Assembly (NCBI RefSeq): GCF_001649575.2
Contig: NC_051433.1
Coordinates: 20,182,253 to 20,246,252, forward strand
Length of the DNA stretch: 64,000 bases
Direction: 5' to 3'
Source: Kryptolebias marmoratus
Lineage: Eukaryota > Chordata > Actinopteri > Cyprinodontiformes > Rivulidae
Below, in pieces: positions 36,155 through 47,284 of this stretch (position 1 is the first letter of the stretch; each line of letters opens with the position of its first letter). The position numbers and the translations under genes are program-made. Below the pieces are notes generated by a model. The model was not told the origin of the DNA and did no database searches. It saw only the letters and a list, made by a program, of their open reading frames with translations.

Positions 36155-36426
36155 AGCTGCCGTAGGGACAGTGGTAGAGATCTTGTCGTCTAATCAGAAA
36201 GCTGACAGTTTGTTCCCCATCCTTTCTGTGTATTGAGCTGCCCTTTGGCAAGACACTCAACCCCACACTGATATAGCTCGTGGTATGTGACTGTTGCGAA
36301 AATTGCTGCATCTACAGAGTGCATAGAAATGAATAAAAAAGTGTGCAACATCTCTTGTATAAATTAGAACCAGTAATAAAAGTTCTTTGTGGAACCTTGA
36401 TAAAGGTTAAAGGTGTTATATAAACC
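36155..36426 (+). mobile_element. tRNA-like SINE, degraded
   Basis: Resembles a fish SINE with the layout GGGACAGTGGTAGAGATCTT, TCTAATCAGAAAGCTGACAG, CTTTGGCAAGACACTCAACC and an end in TAAAGGTTAAAGGTGTTATA. The B-box region (CAGTTTGTTCCCC) is decayed relative to the usual GGTTCGATTCC. Confidence 0.6.
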
Positions 36427-37468
36427 GCCCTCACATTGGATGATGACCCCTCCCCATGACGTTTTAGAATGTGTTTGGCTTGCATCAAATTTAGAAAACC
36501 TTCTTTGTGAAGGCAAATGTAATGCTGCTATGCTCTTATTACTTGCCAAATTGTTTTTTGTTTTTTTTCAGCTATTTTCAGCATCCTTGAGATGCTTTCC
36601 TGTGCCACTCTACGTAAGCAGCACATTCAGATGAACTACCACGTACTATAAAAGCTACAGTCATGGGTTTCACATCTGCGCTAGATTGTTTCCATGATGT
36701 ACTCAAGCCTTCTGGGCCTCCACCATCAGCCTTGTTGTGGAGGAGGAAACACCTTCCAGATGGAAGATGCAAGTGAAGAGAGTGAAGAGTTTTTTTTTGA
36801 TGAACTATGACAGCATCCTCCCCTCTTCCTATCTGATTTAATAGACCTCACAAGTGCCTCTTGCTTTGCATTCAAAAGACAAATGAAGAATGGCTGAGTA
36901 TGGTGCAGCATTCATTGGTACATGGAGAGTGTGGAATGGTCACTGGTGAGGAGCAAGCTTGTTGGTTCTAGCTAGAGTGGCATCAGATGCATATAGCAGC
37001 AACAATGCAAGAGCAATGAAATAATGTACCTGAGGCACTGCCAGTGTGTTGTGGGCTTGATGGAGTTGTAGCCTCAAAATGAGGCCACCGTGGTTAGTCC
37101 TGCTTTCAATTCTTGACCACGAAGCCATGTCAGTGTGCGTGGGCCCTGCATCATGGATTCAACGCCACTGAAATAGACCAACATGACCTTGCTACAAAGT
37201 TTTATGCACGCTTGGACCCTCCATGATCTATCTATCACGTAATCGTGAGCCTACTGCATTCTTAATTCATGCCACAAAAAAGCCACCTATATTCTAGGTC
37301 ATTTTTTAACACTGTGACATCCAGTTAATGGGGGGCAAACGTATGGATCATTTATCTAACAGTGCATGTTACAAAGAAGTTTATTCGGTCTGTGTCTCAG
37401 AGACTATGAGAGCTTTGACAAAACAAAAGCTTCTAACACCATTAACTTGGCTGTTTCCACTCCTTCCA

Positions 37469-37890
37469 GTCTTTGTCAGGAGGTGGGACTAAGGCAGCGA
37501 ACCCAGAACGCAGACTCATGAAAATCCACAAAACAAATTTAATAAAATAAAACTCTAACAAAACAAAAAGCTGACGAGGCAGCAAAAACTAACAATAACA
37601 AAATCCAAAACTAGGTGAAAGGCAGGACATGGCAAGGCAACGAGCAGACAAAGCGGAATGATCCAGTGAATAGTGAATGAGAAAGACCGGTACTTAAAGA
37701 CAGAGGATAATGAGGAAAATGAACACAGGTGAGAGAGAATAATTACAAGCAGGTGGAGATGGGCGTGGCAGACCTAACAGGAAAAGTACTGGGGAGGTGG
37801 AGAGTGACAGGGCATGAAACAGGAAAACTAAACCGAAACAAAACAATAATCAAACACAACAAACTGAAAATACCAAACTATGACAGTCTT
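37469..37890 (-). mobile_element. Solo LTR with 5-bp target duplication
   Basis: The 412-base unit 37474-37885 starts TGTCA and ends TGACA, the TG...CA termini of an LTR, and is flanked by the identical pentamer GTCTT at 37469-37473 and 37886-37890. No internal retroelement sequence remains, as expected after recombination between two LTRs. Minus is the likely sense strand: read that way, the unit has an AT-rich start and a TTTAAGTACCGGTC promoter-like patch about halfway, and ends in CTCCTGACA. It resembles Gypsy-type LTRs common in teleosts, but the superfamily is not proven. The 74-codon frame at 37729-37953 crosses its end and is not a gene. Confidence 0.8.
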
Positions 37891-39230
37891 CATACTTATG
37901 CCATTCACTTAATACATTTTTCAAAGGACATCCATACTAATCTTCTTTTCTAAATGGCAAACTCTTCCTCTATTGCATACTGACATTGTAACTAGATGTC
38001 AAACCTGTGGTCAGGCATAAAAAGCCTTGAGTTTGGTATTATTCCTTCCTGTTAGGTGTGAATCTCAGTGTAGTCCTCTTCAAATATAAAACACACTGCT
38101 TTAGTTTTCTAAGAATTGGACGATACACATCTGCAAGGGCCACCTGTCAGTTTCCTCTCCTGACAGACCATCAGTAAAATAGGCTTATGGAGAAGGTGAC
38201 ATTCATCACAAACAGCTGCAGGCGGCGGGATGATAGGCTTTTCTTCTGATCCCAGCAGATGTCCACATACAGTTTTCTAACAGTTGAGATTCTTGTGGAG
38301 TGAGTTTTTTTTTTTTTCAAACCAGGCACTCTTGTTGTGTACAATCTGTTTGAAAGTTTTGTCACTTTCTTCCTTCCTATTTTACAGAAATACTACAATA
38401 GCTGCAGAGAAATGTTTATCGTCCAAGTCACTGTCTGAGTAATACAACTGTGTGGCTGGAAGGAAAATATCATTGCTTTAGTTCGGCTATTTGTGCAGAT
38501 TTCATTCCATTTATAACTTTTAATCATGTGGTATAAAGACATCTTTTTTTTCTCAGTTCCTAATTAACTCTCTGAGAAGTGCAGGACATTTATACAAATT
38601 TTCAGCTAATGATAAATGATCGTCTTAATCCTACTGCTTGCTGTGGGATTAAAGATTAGTTTCACCAGCAGTGAGATGTTAAAAAAGTAGATTCCTTATG
38701 CAGCTGGATGTTGCAAAAGTAATTTAATTAGAACTGAGTCAACATAAAGAACTCTAACTTGTATGAATGGATACCCTGCAGGTATGATCATTTTTCTCCA
38801 ACAGCTGTCATGGTTTCAACAAATATACGTTTCCACTATTTCATTTTTTTTCTCTGAGGACAGGAAATTTTATCTTGTCACAATTTTAGCCATTACTTGG
38901 CGTCTTGGTTGTGTATTGTATTAATCTCTGTTATTTATGTTTTTTGTTGTGGGTATTAATAATGTTATATTCTGTTATGTTGTTCTTGTTGTATCGTAGC
39001 TCTTGATCTCCTCAGTTGTCTTTGCTGCAGCCATCACACCTGTCTGTCATTTATAATCAGCACATCATTCAGTAATCACTCTTCTGAGTAGTTGCAGCTT
39101 CCTCCCTGGTTTCTTCAGTTCAATATCAGATCCTCTTTACTTTTGGTTCGAGTTCCACATCATACTCCCTTCCACTTGATTTTTGTTTTTAAAATTCCTA
39201 ATCTTCATCCTGATCCTTCTTGTCTTTGGT

Positions 39231-39540
39231 AGTGATGGGAATTATGACTCATTTTTCTTGGGATCGGATCATTTGGCTCTGCTCTCTCAAAATACACTGG
39301 TTCTTTCAGCTCTTAAAGGGCTCTTTATTTGATTGTGATCCGTTTAGAAGAGGGAAAAATCCAATATTTTTTTGGTGAGCTGGGCTAAATAATCTGGATC
39401 TCGGAAAAGAACTGTGATAATGTGGTATTACTATGCGGAGAGCCTTTTGAAAGCCAAAAGAGCCAATGCACATTCGTGAGCTGAGCCTAACATTCTGGAT
39501 CTCAGAATAGAGCCCAAATTCTCAACGAATGAGTCAAATT
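39231..39540. mobile_element. Possible hAT-like MITE
   Basis: Begins TAGTGATGGGAATTATGACT, a start typical of some hAT-related fish MITEs, and carries an inverted pair TGACTCATT (39245-39253) and AATGAGTCA (39528-39536). The interior has repeated CTGGATCTC and AGAGCC patches. The outer right terminus is not preserved, so the limits are uncertain. Confidence 0.4.
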
Positions 39541-41559
39541 TTAACTGTTACTGGGAAAAAATGTATAAAATAATAAAAAATACACAAATTAAAAAAAAAT
39601 TTTTGTCATTGTGTCCAAAAAAAATTGTGACATTTTTTCTCTCGATTGCTATTTAAAGTGTTTTTGTTAATTAGTTCCAAAAATAATGAACAATTAAGAA
39701 CTGCACTTTGCTAAAAGAATAAAAACAGACTGCTCCATCAGTCTCTGATTATTCAAAAATAGATAAGGAAATAGACACAAAATGGTTCAATATTTTTTAC
39801 AGTATAAGAGGTTGTAATGAGTCTATTTTTCCTGTATATCTTTGAAAAGAACATCAACACAGTTTCTGTCATCAGCAAACACACTTAAAACAACAATCTG
39901 CGTCTCAGCCGGCGTATATACTGGATGTCCTGTTCAGATCCAACAGCGAGCGTAGCATTTTCTCACCTCTATTGTTATCATTCTGACAAACTTTTCCTCC
40001 ATGATCAAGTTAAAACTCCTCCTTCTCTGCTCCTCATCACTTCTATCCAGGTCATGTGCCAACAATGTGTAAACATTAGTTATGCTTGCAATGTTTCAGG
40101 CCTAAGCTAAAACAAAAATACCTTGTAATGACCCCTGAGGAGTCGCACACTGCAGTTTGAGAATCACTGAGTTGTAGGAAAACATCCGTCAACTAATTTG
40201 TTTGTTTAGTTTCGTTTAAGCAACATTCCTGTTCAGAGCTGGGCTTTATGAGTTCTAATTGACCATCAGGGATGATCACAGCTAATGAGACAAATAAAGC
40301 TTGCTCTAATTAGGAGCTGTAATTAGTAGATATTAAAAAGTGTTTATTTATATTGTACTGTTGACTGCATTGCATGTTTGTGCCAATCATGCCTGCCACA
40401 CTTGTGTTTTCAGACCTCATTCCAAATCCAATAATTATATAATCTCCTTACAATTACCCAGTCAAACATAGTTTTTAGTGTATATTTAATGACTGCTATT
40501 CAATCTGATAATTAGTCCATGTGAGTGAATACTGTATTATGACAGGTGGCCTCCCACCAATAAAAGTAATGCTGACTGAAAACCAGCATAAAGTGTCTCA
40601 TGGTCAAGACAGCAAAAATATGGGGAGCACACAGTATATTAAAGATAAAAAATGATATATCTTGGATGAAATGGTTTAAAAAATTAATGAGTTGTGACAC
40701 ATAAGTCATAAATGAAATGTGGCTTCAGGGACAGAGAGGTAAAAAGTGCATGAAGGGATGGGATGGAAATTAACAACAAGGCAGTTAAAACAAATAAGGA
40801 AGCAAATGGACTCATCACAGCATTCAGTGATCATTTTTCAAAGTTTGAAACTTCCCTGGCATATCTGATTTAAGAAAAATGAATTTGACAGTGAAGTCAG
40901 TATCCACACATCTATTGCATCTTATCAGAAAGGAAAAATAAGATAAAACATGGAGCTCCTTTGAGCTGTTAATGGAGCACAGAAATCAATGCTTGCAGAA
41001 CAGATTCTTTGTCTGTCAGGGATGGAAAGGCTTCATTTAATCAAACACTTTATCTCCTTCCAGTAGAAGATAGTCCACTGCTCAGAATCAGCAAACTTAA
41101 CACACATTTCATTCAGCAGATTGATCTACAGAATCGCTGAGAGGAGCCGGGCTATCACCAGGGGAGATGATCCAGTGTTATCAGTCAGAGACAAAAAAAA
41201 GCACTTTATTTGTTTCTCCATATTCCATCAAGTGTCTCTGAGAATTATTGAGAAACACAATTAAGTGGCTCTACATGCTGATGTAAAATCTCTCACACTC
41301 ATTCTGGTTTCTCCTTTTTGCCATGTTTGCACCCCAGAGTTAATGCAATGATCTTTTTAATCCATATGCCTAATTTAGTTGGTGGGGAATTTTCAGATTA
41401 TTAATGGAGACAATGTAACATGGTATACTGATTAAATGATATTTATCTGAATAAAAATAGAAGAATAAAAATTGTTTTATGAACATGCTCAAGAGGGTGA
41501 AAAGATGAATGGATTGATTGCTTGAATTTAAGCCATAGCTCAGCAAGTTTTAATTGTTA

Positions 41560-42190
41560 GAGCAATAATTCAGATCTTTTCAAGTGGGTTTCATGAAAAA
41601 ACTATGAACAGGTAACTGTTGTTTCCTATAATGACTTTACTTTTGAGAAATAAATTTTATTTCTGACCAGATTAACCACCTAACGGCGAGTGGGGATAAA
41701 GTTGATTGCTGTTGTGTTAAAAAACTGTAATCTAAAAAAATGTGATAAGAGTTATTACATTTATTTATTTATGGCCCTGTTATGGCATGACAAAAATTAT
41801 TTATAAACCTTTAGATTGCAGTCAGTTTTGCTTTACATAGAGATTATGGCAGAAAAACTATGATATTCCTGCTATAGATGCTGCTCCTGATGTTTGCTCT
41901 TGCAAAAATCACAGAACTCCATGTAAATAATCACGTTATTCAAAATTTATGGCAGCATAAAAGGGTTACTAAATGCCATTTGTATGAACTGCTATTTATA
42001 TATTGGAAATGTTTTAAGGTGGTAGTAAATCACCTTGATCCTGGCCCAACTTGAACTAGTCCGTAGGTCATCACTTTGTTCAGAATCAAACATAATTTCT
42101 CCAAACTGAGGTCTTTTAAACCACCATCTACAACCGGTAACATTGTTTATAGCCTTTCTACGGAACCTCAATTCATGGGATTCGTTTTTT
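41560..42190. repeat. Rep-B MITE copy, diverged
   Basis: Shares ATTTCTGACCAGATTAACCA, GAGTGGGGATAAAG and AACTGTAATCTAAAAAAATG on the left, and TGATCCTGGCCCAACTTGAA, CTAGTCCGTAGGTCATC and AGCCTTTCTACGGAACCTCA on the right, with the 34.7 kb copy. A small further piece with GGACCAAGACCAAAGTGGAT lies at 42.77-42.83 kb. Confidence 0.65.
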
Positions 42191-43310
42191 TTTTGTTTTT
42201 TTTCATGAAAGATTAACCGTTTTGTGAACAGGGTTGTTACTATCTAATATTGAATCATTAGATTATATTATGCTGCTGACCGTTTCTTTCTTTTTGCCAC
42301 ACATTTGTTTACAGCATAACAAAACTTATCTCAGTCTGATGTCATTTTTGACAAAATAGGCAAACGACACACAGAAACTTATGGAGATAAGATAATTAGT
42401 AGGCACTCAGAGAAGTTATTGCACCAAAATGTTTTACAACATTTTTTTAACAACACTTGTAAAGGTTATGCATAGTAATCCCAAACTTAGTTTTAATTGG
42501 TCGGAGTTGACATTTTCTATCCAAAGGGCACCTCATTCCAAGTGTCTGCATAATCACAATTATCAACCTTCTGTTTGCTCGACTAAGATCAGAAAACAGG
42601 TCTGCTAATGTAGATGGTGCATGCTAAAAATTTCCTTCCCACTTGAAGTTTATTGCACGAAAGGACGTTTGTGTTTGCTCCAGTTCTTGTAGCCTACAGC
42701 AAAGCAATCTACAAATAGTGCTGTGTGCGATAGTTTGCAGGTTTGTGACTTTATTTGTTTCAATTTGGACTTTTTTTATCCACCTGTGATGAGCTAGGCA
42801 GGACCAAGACCAAAGTGGATGACTACTTATGTATATGACACACTCTGTAGGAAATGAACAACATCTGATGAAAAAAATGATGCGAAATGCTTTGTGTTCT
42901 GATGAATATTGATGTAAATGAAGCGGTAAAAGAGCTCAAACATTGCAGTGGCAAGATAATGTTGAAGTAATTCATTATTTAAACTCTGCTCTGTGAACAT
43001 GAGAAGAGGTACATGAATGGAAAAGACTATGCAACTCAGGTGTATTCCAGGTCTGAAACATTTCATAGAGTTACTAAAATGTCAGGGTTTCTTTCCGTTT
43101 TTACCCACACATAAAACTGAACATCTTTATTAGTTTTAAGAATAAATTCTTCCTCATAAATATGACGATAAAGCCACTGATATCATATTTTCTGTGATGG
43201 TGTAAAATAAAAAAATGAAAAGTAAACTTGTGATAACCAGGTTCTTTTACTGGGTGTTGTGAGCTTCTGTATGTTTTGAATAAAACCAGCAAAAAGACTA
43301 CATTTATGGA

Positions 43311-44713
43311 ATAAGAAAGTCCACCGTCTTTTAATTCTAGGATTTTACATATCAGGGCATAGTAAAAAAAAAAAAGATCTGGTCTTTACCAGGTTAAAAA
43401 TGATTCAAATATACCCTTATTTGCACAACAACTCACAACAGATCCCATCATGTCATTATTTATTAAACAAAAATGAAGCCAACATGGAAAATATGTGTGA
43501 AAAATTAAGTCCACCCTTGCAGCTTCCATAGGATTTAAGAGAGAAAGTAGCAACCGTGCTGCTGATCAAATGCACTTAATAAACTGATCATTAGTAAGTG
43601 TGACCACCTGTACAAAAGCAGGGATTTTGTCCGTTTGCTGCTCTGGAGCATACAGGTGTGTGCTAACACAATGCAAAGGAGGAAAGACATCAGCAATGGC
43701 TTTACAAAAGCAAGTGTTGCTGCTCATAATCTAGCAAGGAATAAAATGCCATTTCCAAATGATTTGGAGTCCATCCCTTTACAGTGAGAAGGTTTAAGTT
43801 GCCAATCTTTCTAGGAGTTGATGTCACACCAATTTCTCCCCAAGCTTAGCAAAAAACCCAAGAGCTTAATCTCAGATTCTACAGGCCTCAGTTAGCAGGT
43901 TAACGGTTAAAGTTCATGACAGGATAATTAGAAAAAGACTGAACAAGTATAGCTTGTAAGGAAGTATTGCAGAAGAATGCCTATTTTCAGTAAAAAGAAC
44001 AAGGCTTAGGTTTGCAAAGTTGATATAAATAAACCGCAGGACTTTGGGAACATTGTCCTCTGGACAGATGAGACCAGGATAGAGATGTTAACCCAAAATT
44101 CACAGTCCTATGTTTTTCAAATACAGTGGTGGAGGGGTGATGATTTTGGCTTGTTTTGCAGCCACAGGACCTGGTTGCCTTGCAGTCAACATTCTCTGTA
44201 GATCAAAGAATTATAGAGTCAAATGTGAGACCGTTTGTCTGACAGCTGAAACATGGTCCAAACTGGGTTATGCTGAAACAGGACAATGAACCCAAACACA
44301 ACAGCGAATCTACAACAGAACAGCTGAAAATGAAAGAATTAAAGTGTTGTAATGGTCCAGTCAAGACCTCAAACTGAATAAAATACTGTGGTGGGACCTT
44401 AAAAGAACTGTGCAGAAACAAACGTCCACAGGCCTCAATGAGCTGAAGCAACGTTGTAAAGAAGAGTGGGCCAAAAATTTTCCAAAATGATTTAAGAGAC
44501 TGATAAAGTCCTACAGAAAAGAACTACTGAGAAATATTACTGCTAGAGGCTGATTCTAAAAGCTGATGAATCATGGGATGGACTTTCTCCACACATGGCT
44601 TTTCCATTTTAGCTTTGTTTTAGTAACAGTATGGGGAAATCTATTGTTTTTTGTATCCTTGAGTCCTGACATGTAAAACCCTAGAACTGAAAGAAGACGG
44701 ACTTTTCTTTTCC
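43311..44713 (+). mobile_element. Tc1-like DNA transposon, nearly full length, inactive
   Basis: About 1.4 kb with imperfect inverted ends: left GAAAGTCCACCGTCTT with TTCTAGGATTTTACATATCA; the reverse complement of the right end reads GAAAAGTCCGTCTTCTTTCA with TTCTAGGGTTTTACATGTCA. On the + strand, remnants of a Tc1-type transposase follow in order: a start MQRRKDISNGFTKASVAAHN (from about 43673), a catalytic stretch VLWTDETRIEM (about 44.06 kb) holding an Asp of the DDE triad, GGGVMI (about 44.13 kb) and a C-terminal KRTVQKQ and EEWAK region (about 44.40-44.47 kb). Frameshifts, stops and a loss around the last-acid block make it non-functional. Same family as the fragments at 17.1 and 61.3 kb. 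Confidence 0.85.
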
Positions 44714-44910
44714 AACGACTATGTAATAAAACGACTTTCATAAAAATACCATGTGAGCAATTTTGTCCAGAAACTGACGACAACAAAAAGGCTTTTCCTA
44801 ATTTGACTTTTCTTAAATGTCATTTTTGGGTTGTGTATATTTGTCATCCTTTGTGATTTCTTTATTTAGATTATTTATTTCAATATTTAATCATCATGAA
44901 GTCCTCAAAA

Positions 44911-44928
44911 GAGAGAGAGAGAGAGAGA
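44911..44928. repeat. (GA)n microsatellite
   Basis: Nine GA units. Confidence 0.85.
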
Positions 44929-45350
44929 AATGAGGTAGAGAAGCCTGCTGAACTGCTTCACCTTTAGAATTTCCCTTATCCGTATGTGAGCCTTATAAAA
45001 CTGGCTTTTTAAGTCTGAAAAGTTCTTCACGTCTAATTGCAGACACAATTAAGCACAAACGCAAACAGCACTCAACCCACACAAACTTTTCACATCTATT
45101 AAATAAATATGTGCATTAAGGAATGCATTAGTTTATTCTCTTCACTCCTACACCAAGTTTTGACAGCACAAGGAAGACGTGTCCTATTTTGTGGAAACAC
45201 AATTTTATGTTTAATAAAGAATTGACGTACATCTACCTTCACACATTCAGCAAAGTGTTGTATAACACATTCATCTGTTTAGTAAAGTGTCAAGACCCAA
45301 CATGTCCTCTGTGTCTTGATGTAGCTCCTCTGTTTTTGTTCTGAATGCAG

Positions 45351-45483
45351 GAATCCAGGTGGAACTACCTGTTTTCCTTCCTCGCATTTCCGGCAGTGCT
45401 GCAGCTGTGTGTCCTGCCCTTCCTCCCTGAAAGTCCTCGTTATCTGCTGATGGAGAAGAAGGACGAGGCAGGAGCAGAAAAAG
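45351..45483 (+). CDS. slc2a9: SLC2A9-like coding exon 6 (residues 202-246), helix 6
   Basis: The exon encodes helix 6 ([20 protein letters not shown]) and the cytoplasmic PESPRYLL motif (227-234), the sugar-transporter signature at the start of the large central loop, followed by charged loop residues [11 protein letters not shown]. It is 133 bases, entered in phase 0 and left in phase 1; acceptor AATGCAG, donor GTAATA, which is weaker than the other donors. An Ala codon (246) is split with exon 7. Frames on the minus strand over this exon are shadows. Confidence 0.97.
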
Positions 45484-45859
45484 GTAATACACGCAGATGA
45501 AACAGTGCTCACTCAAAAAGTCTCCATGGTGCAAACAAGCATTTTATTCAAAGCTGTTGGTCTCACTTGAGCTTTCATATGTTTTACACCCAAACTGCTC
45601 TCAAGACGAAGTGTGAAAGAGTCAGCCAACAGAAGGTTTATGTTGGTCTATACTTCTCAACTTCTTTAGCCCAAATACAAAATAATCAAAAGGAGTATTT
45701 TTGGGAGTTTACTACATTTTTATTTTTTACTTTCAAAGAGCAAGCTTTACATGACATCAAGCAACCAGAAAAAACAAACAAAAACCAACAACAATTAGTG
45801 CTTGTTTCAACACAATGATTTCTTAGTTTTAATTTCACTTCTCACCCTATACTATAAAA

Positions 45860-45922
45860 GGTAAGAAACAAAAACAAACTAACAAAAAAAAAACAAACAA
45901 AAAAAAAAAACGAACAACAACA
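45860..45922 (+). repeat. A/C low-complexity tract
   Basis: Runs of AAAC and A of varying length. It contains no other signal. Confidence 0.75.
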
Positions 45923-47115
45923 CCAAAAACTTTACAGGCCTCCAGCATAAGTTAGGTATCCAGCTGTGGTGCGTTCATAGATTAGGGGCAAAAAAACTTC
46001 CCTATCTGCTGATCGCCAGTCAAACCAGTCGAATTGAAAACTGTCTGCTTCTGGTCGCCTGTGGAGCTGTCAGTCCACTCCTAATTTTATCATTAGACTT
46101 TGTTGTTGCATTGCACTCATTTTTGGAGCTTAAAGAATAGTTTGGTAGAAGTGAAACTGTCTCTGTAAAACTGCACAAATTACCTATTTATAGATGCCTC
46201 CTGATTTACAATGATTGGATGAGTAGGACTTTAATTTTGACTGATTTTGCACATTTCAAGTTCTTTACTAAAATCAGAGAGTGTGATTGTTTTACTGTTG
46301 TGTGGCGTCACATCATTTAACAATTTTACACAATTCTCCAATGACTTACACCAATAAAGGACATCCCTGTTAGTACAGAGACATCTTTACTCACTGAAAA
46401 CATGTATACTGTTGTCATTTTAAAAAAAGAGATAACCTTGTGGAGTCATAGCACTGGTACAGGAGTCATCTTCCAATCAGTAGTTTGGTTGATTGATTGT
46501 CTGATTTCCACCCCCTCGATGTGTCAAAATACTAAACACTGAAACCCAACATTGCCCCCAATATGCACACTGGTGGGAGATTGCAGACACACAGAGTTTA
46601 GATATAAGATGAGCTGTATGAGTGGGGGTGATTAAAAAAACACATTGTAAAGCTCTGAGAAGAACCGTAATAAACTTGAAAGATGTGTGAAAAATTTAAT
46701 TTACGAAACAAAAACGAACTAGACCACCATGCATTTATCTCTTGACATTTGCAAAATATTTTAAACTCAGTGTGTAGTAAAGTTTCTGAAAAGCCAGAGC
46801 CAGTAGGGAGAGCGGGGAGAATGTTATTACTTGCACCAGTTAGTGATCATAATCCTGTCCAGAGCACATAAATTTTGACCCTCGACCACATTAGTAAAAC
46901 TGCAGCACAGCAGACATTTCGACGTGTCATAGCAGGAGAGTGACAGGTGGAACTAATGATGACTTTGGTTCCATTAAATTCCCCAGTAAGTCGTGACAGT
47001 AAAACAGCATGCGCAATAGCAGGACCTGATATGTTTCACACAGAAATCAGGAGTACACTCTTACTCAGACCGCTGCGTTTTAATTCAGTTTCATGTTTTA
47101 GTAGTTTATATTTCC

Positions 47116-47284
47116 TGTTGGCTGGGCATCAGTGGTCAGTGCTGCCGTCTCGTTATCCTGAGGCTGCAGGTTTGAGTCCAGGTTGCTTCAGAAAGGGCAT
47201 CTGGCATAAAACAATTGCCAAATTTTCTATGCGAATTTGCTCACTGTGGTGAACCTTGCAGAAGGGTGCAGCTGAAAAAGAAAA
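47116..47284 (+). mobile_element. tRNA-derived SINE
   Basis: Has a tRNA-like pol III promoter: an A-box-like TGGCTGGGCATCAGTGG (47119-47135) and a B box GGTTTGAGTCC (47169-47179), about 35 bases apart. The body continues with GAAAGGGCATCTGGCATAAA and ends GGGTGCAGCTGAAAAAGAAA. This matches a widespread teleost SINE type that I recall by its GGGCATC-GGC-TAAAA body. The overlapping 101-codon frame is not a gene. Confidence 0.75.

Larger units (their letters stand above)
26558..45350 (+). other. Intron 5 (18,793 bases, phase 0)
   Basis: The largest intron in the window. Recognisable contents are an (AT)n microsatellite, Rep-A pieces (27.87 kb minus, 30.78 kb plus), a nested SINE and MITE (28.64-29.02 kb), a promoter-like motif cluster (30.06 kb), a TG microsatellite (34.1 kb), Rep-B copies (34.7 and 41.6 kb), a tRNA-like SINE (36.16 kb), a solo LTR (37.47 kb), a possible hAT-like MITE (39.2 kb) and a dead Tc1-like element (43.3 kb). 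The gaps between these hold AT-rich sequence without supported genes. Confidence 0.85.

Noticed and set aside
36570..37140. Several overlapping short frames on both strands, suggestive of a decayed transposon or gene.
   Set aside because: I could not recognise any protein motif, inverted ends or target duplication. It remains unassigned intronic sequence.
47116..47190. Second tRNA-like sequence with A and B boxes.
   Set aside because: No acceptor stem pairing; it is the head of a SINE.
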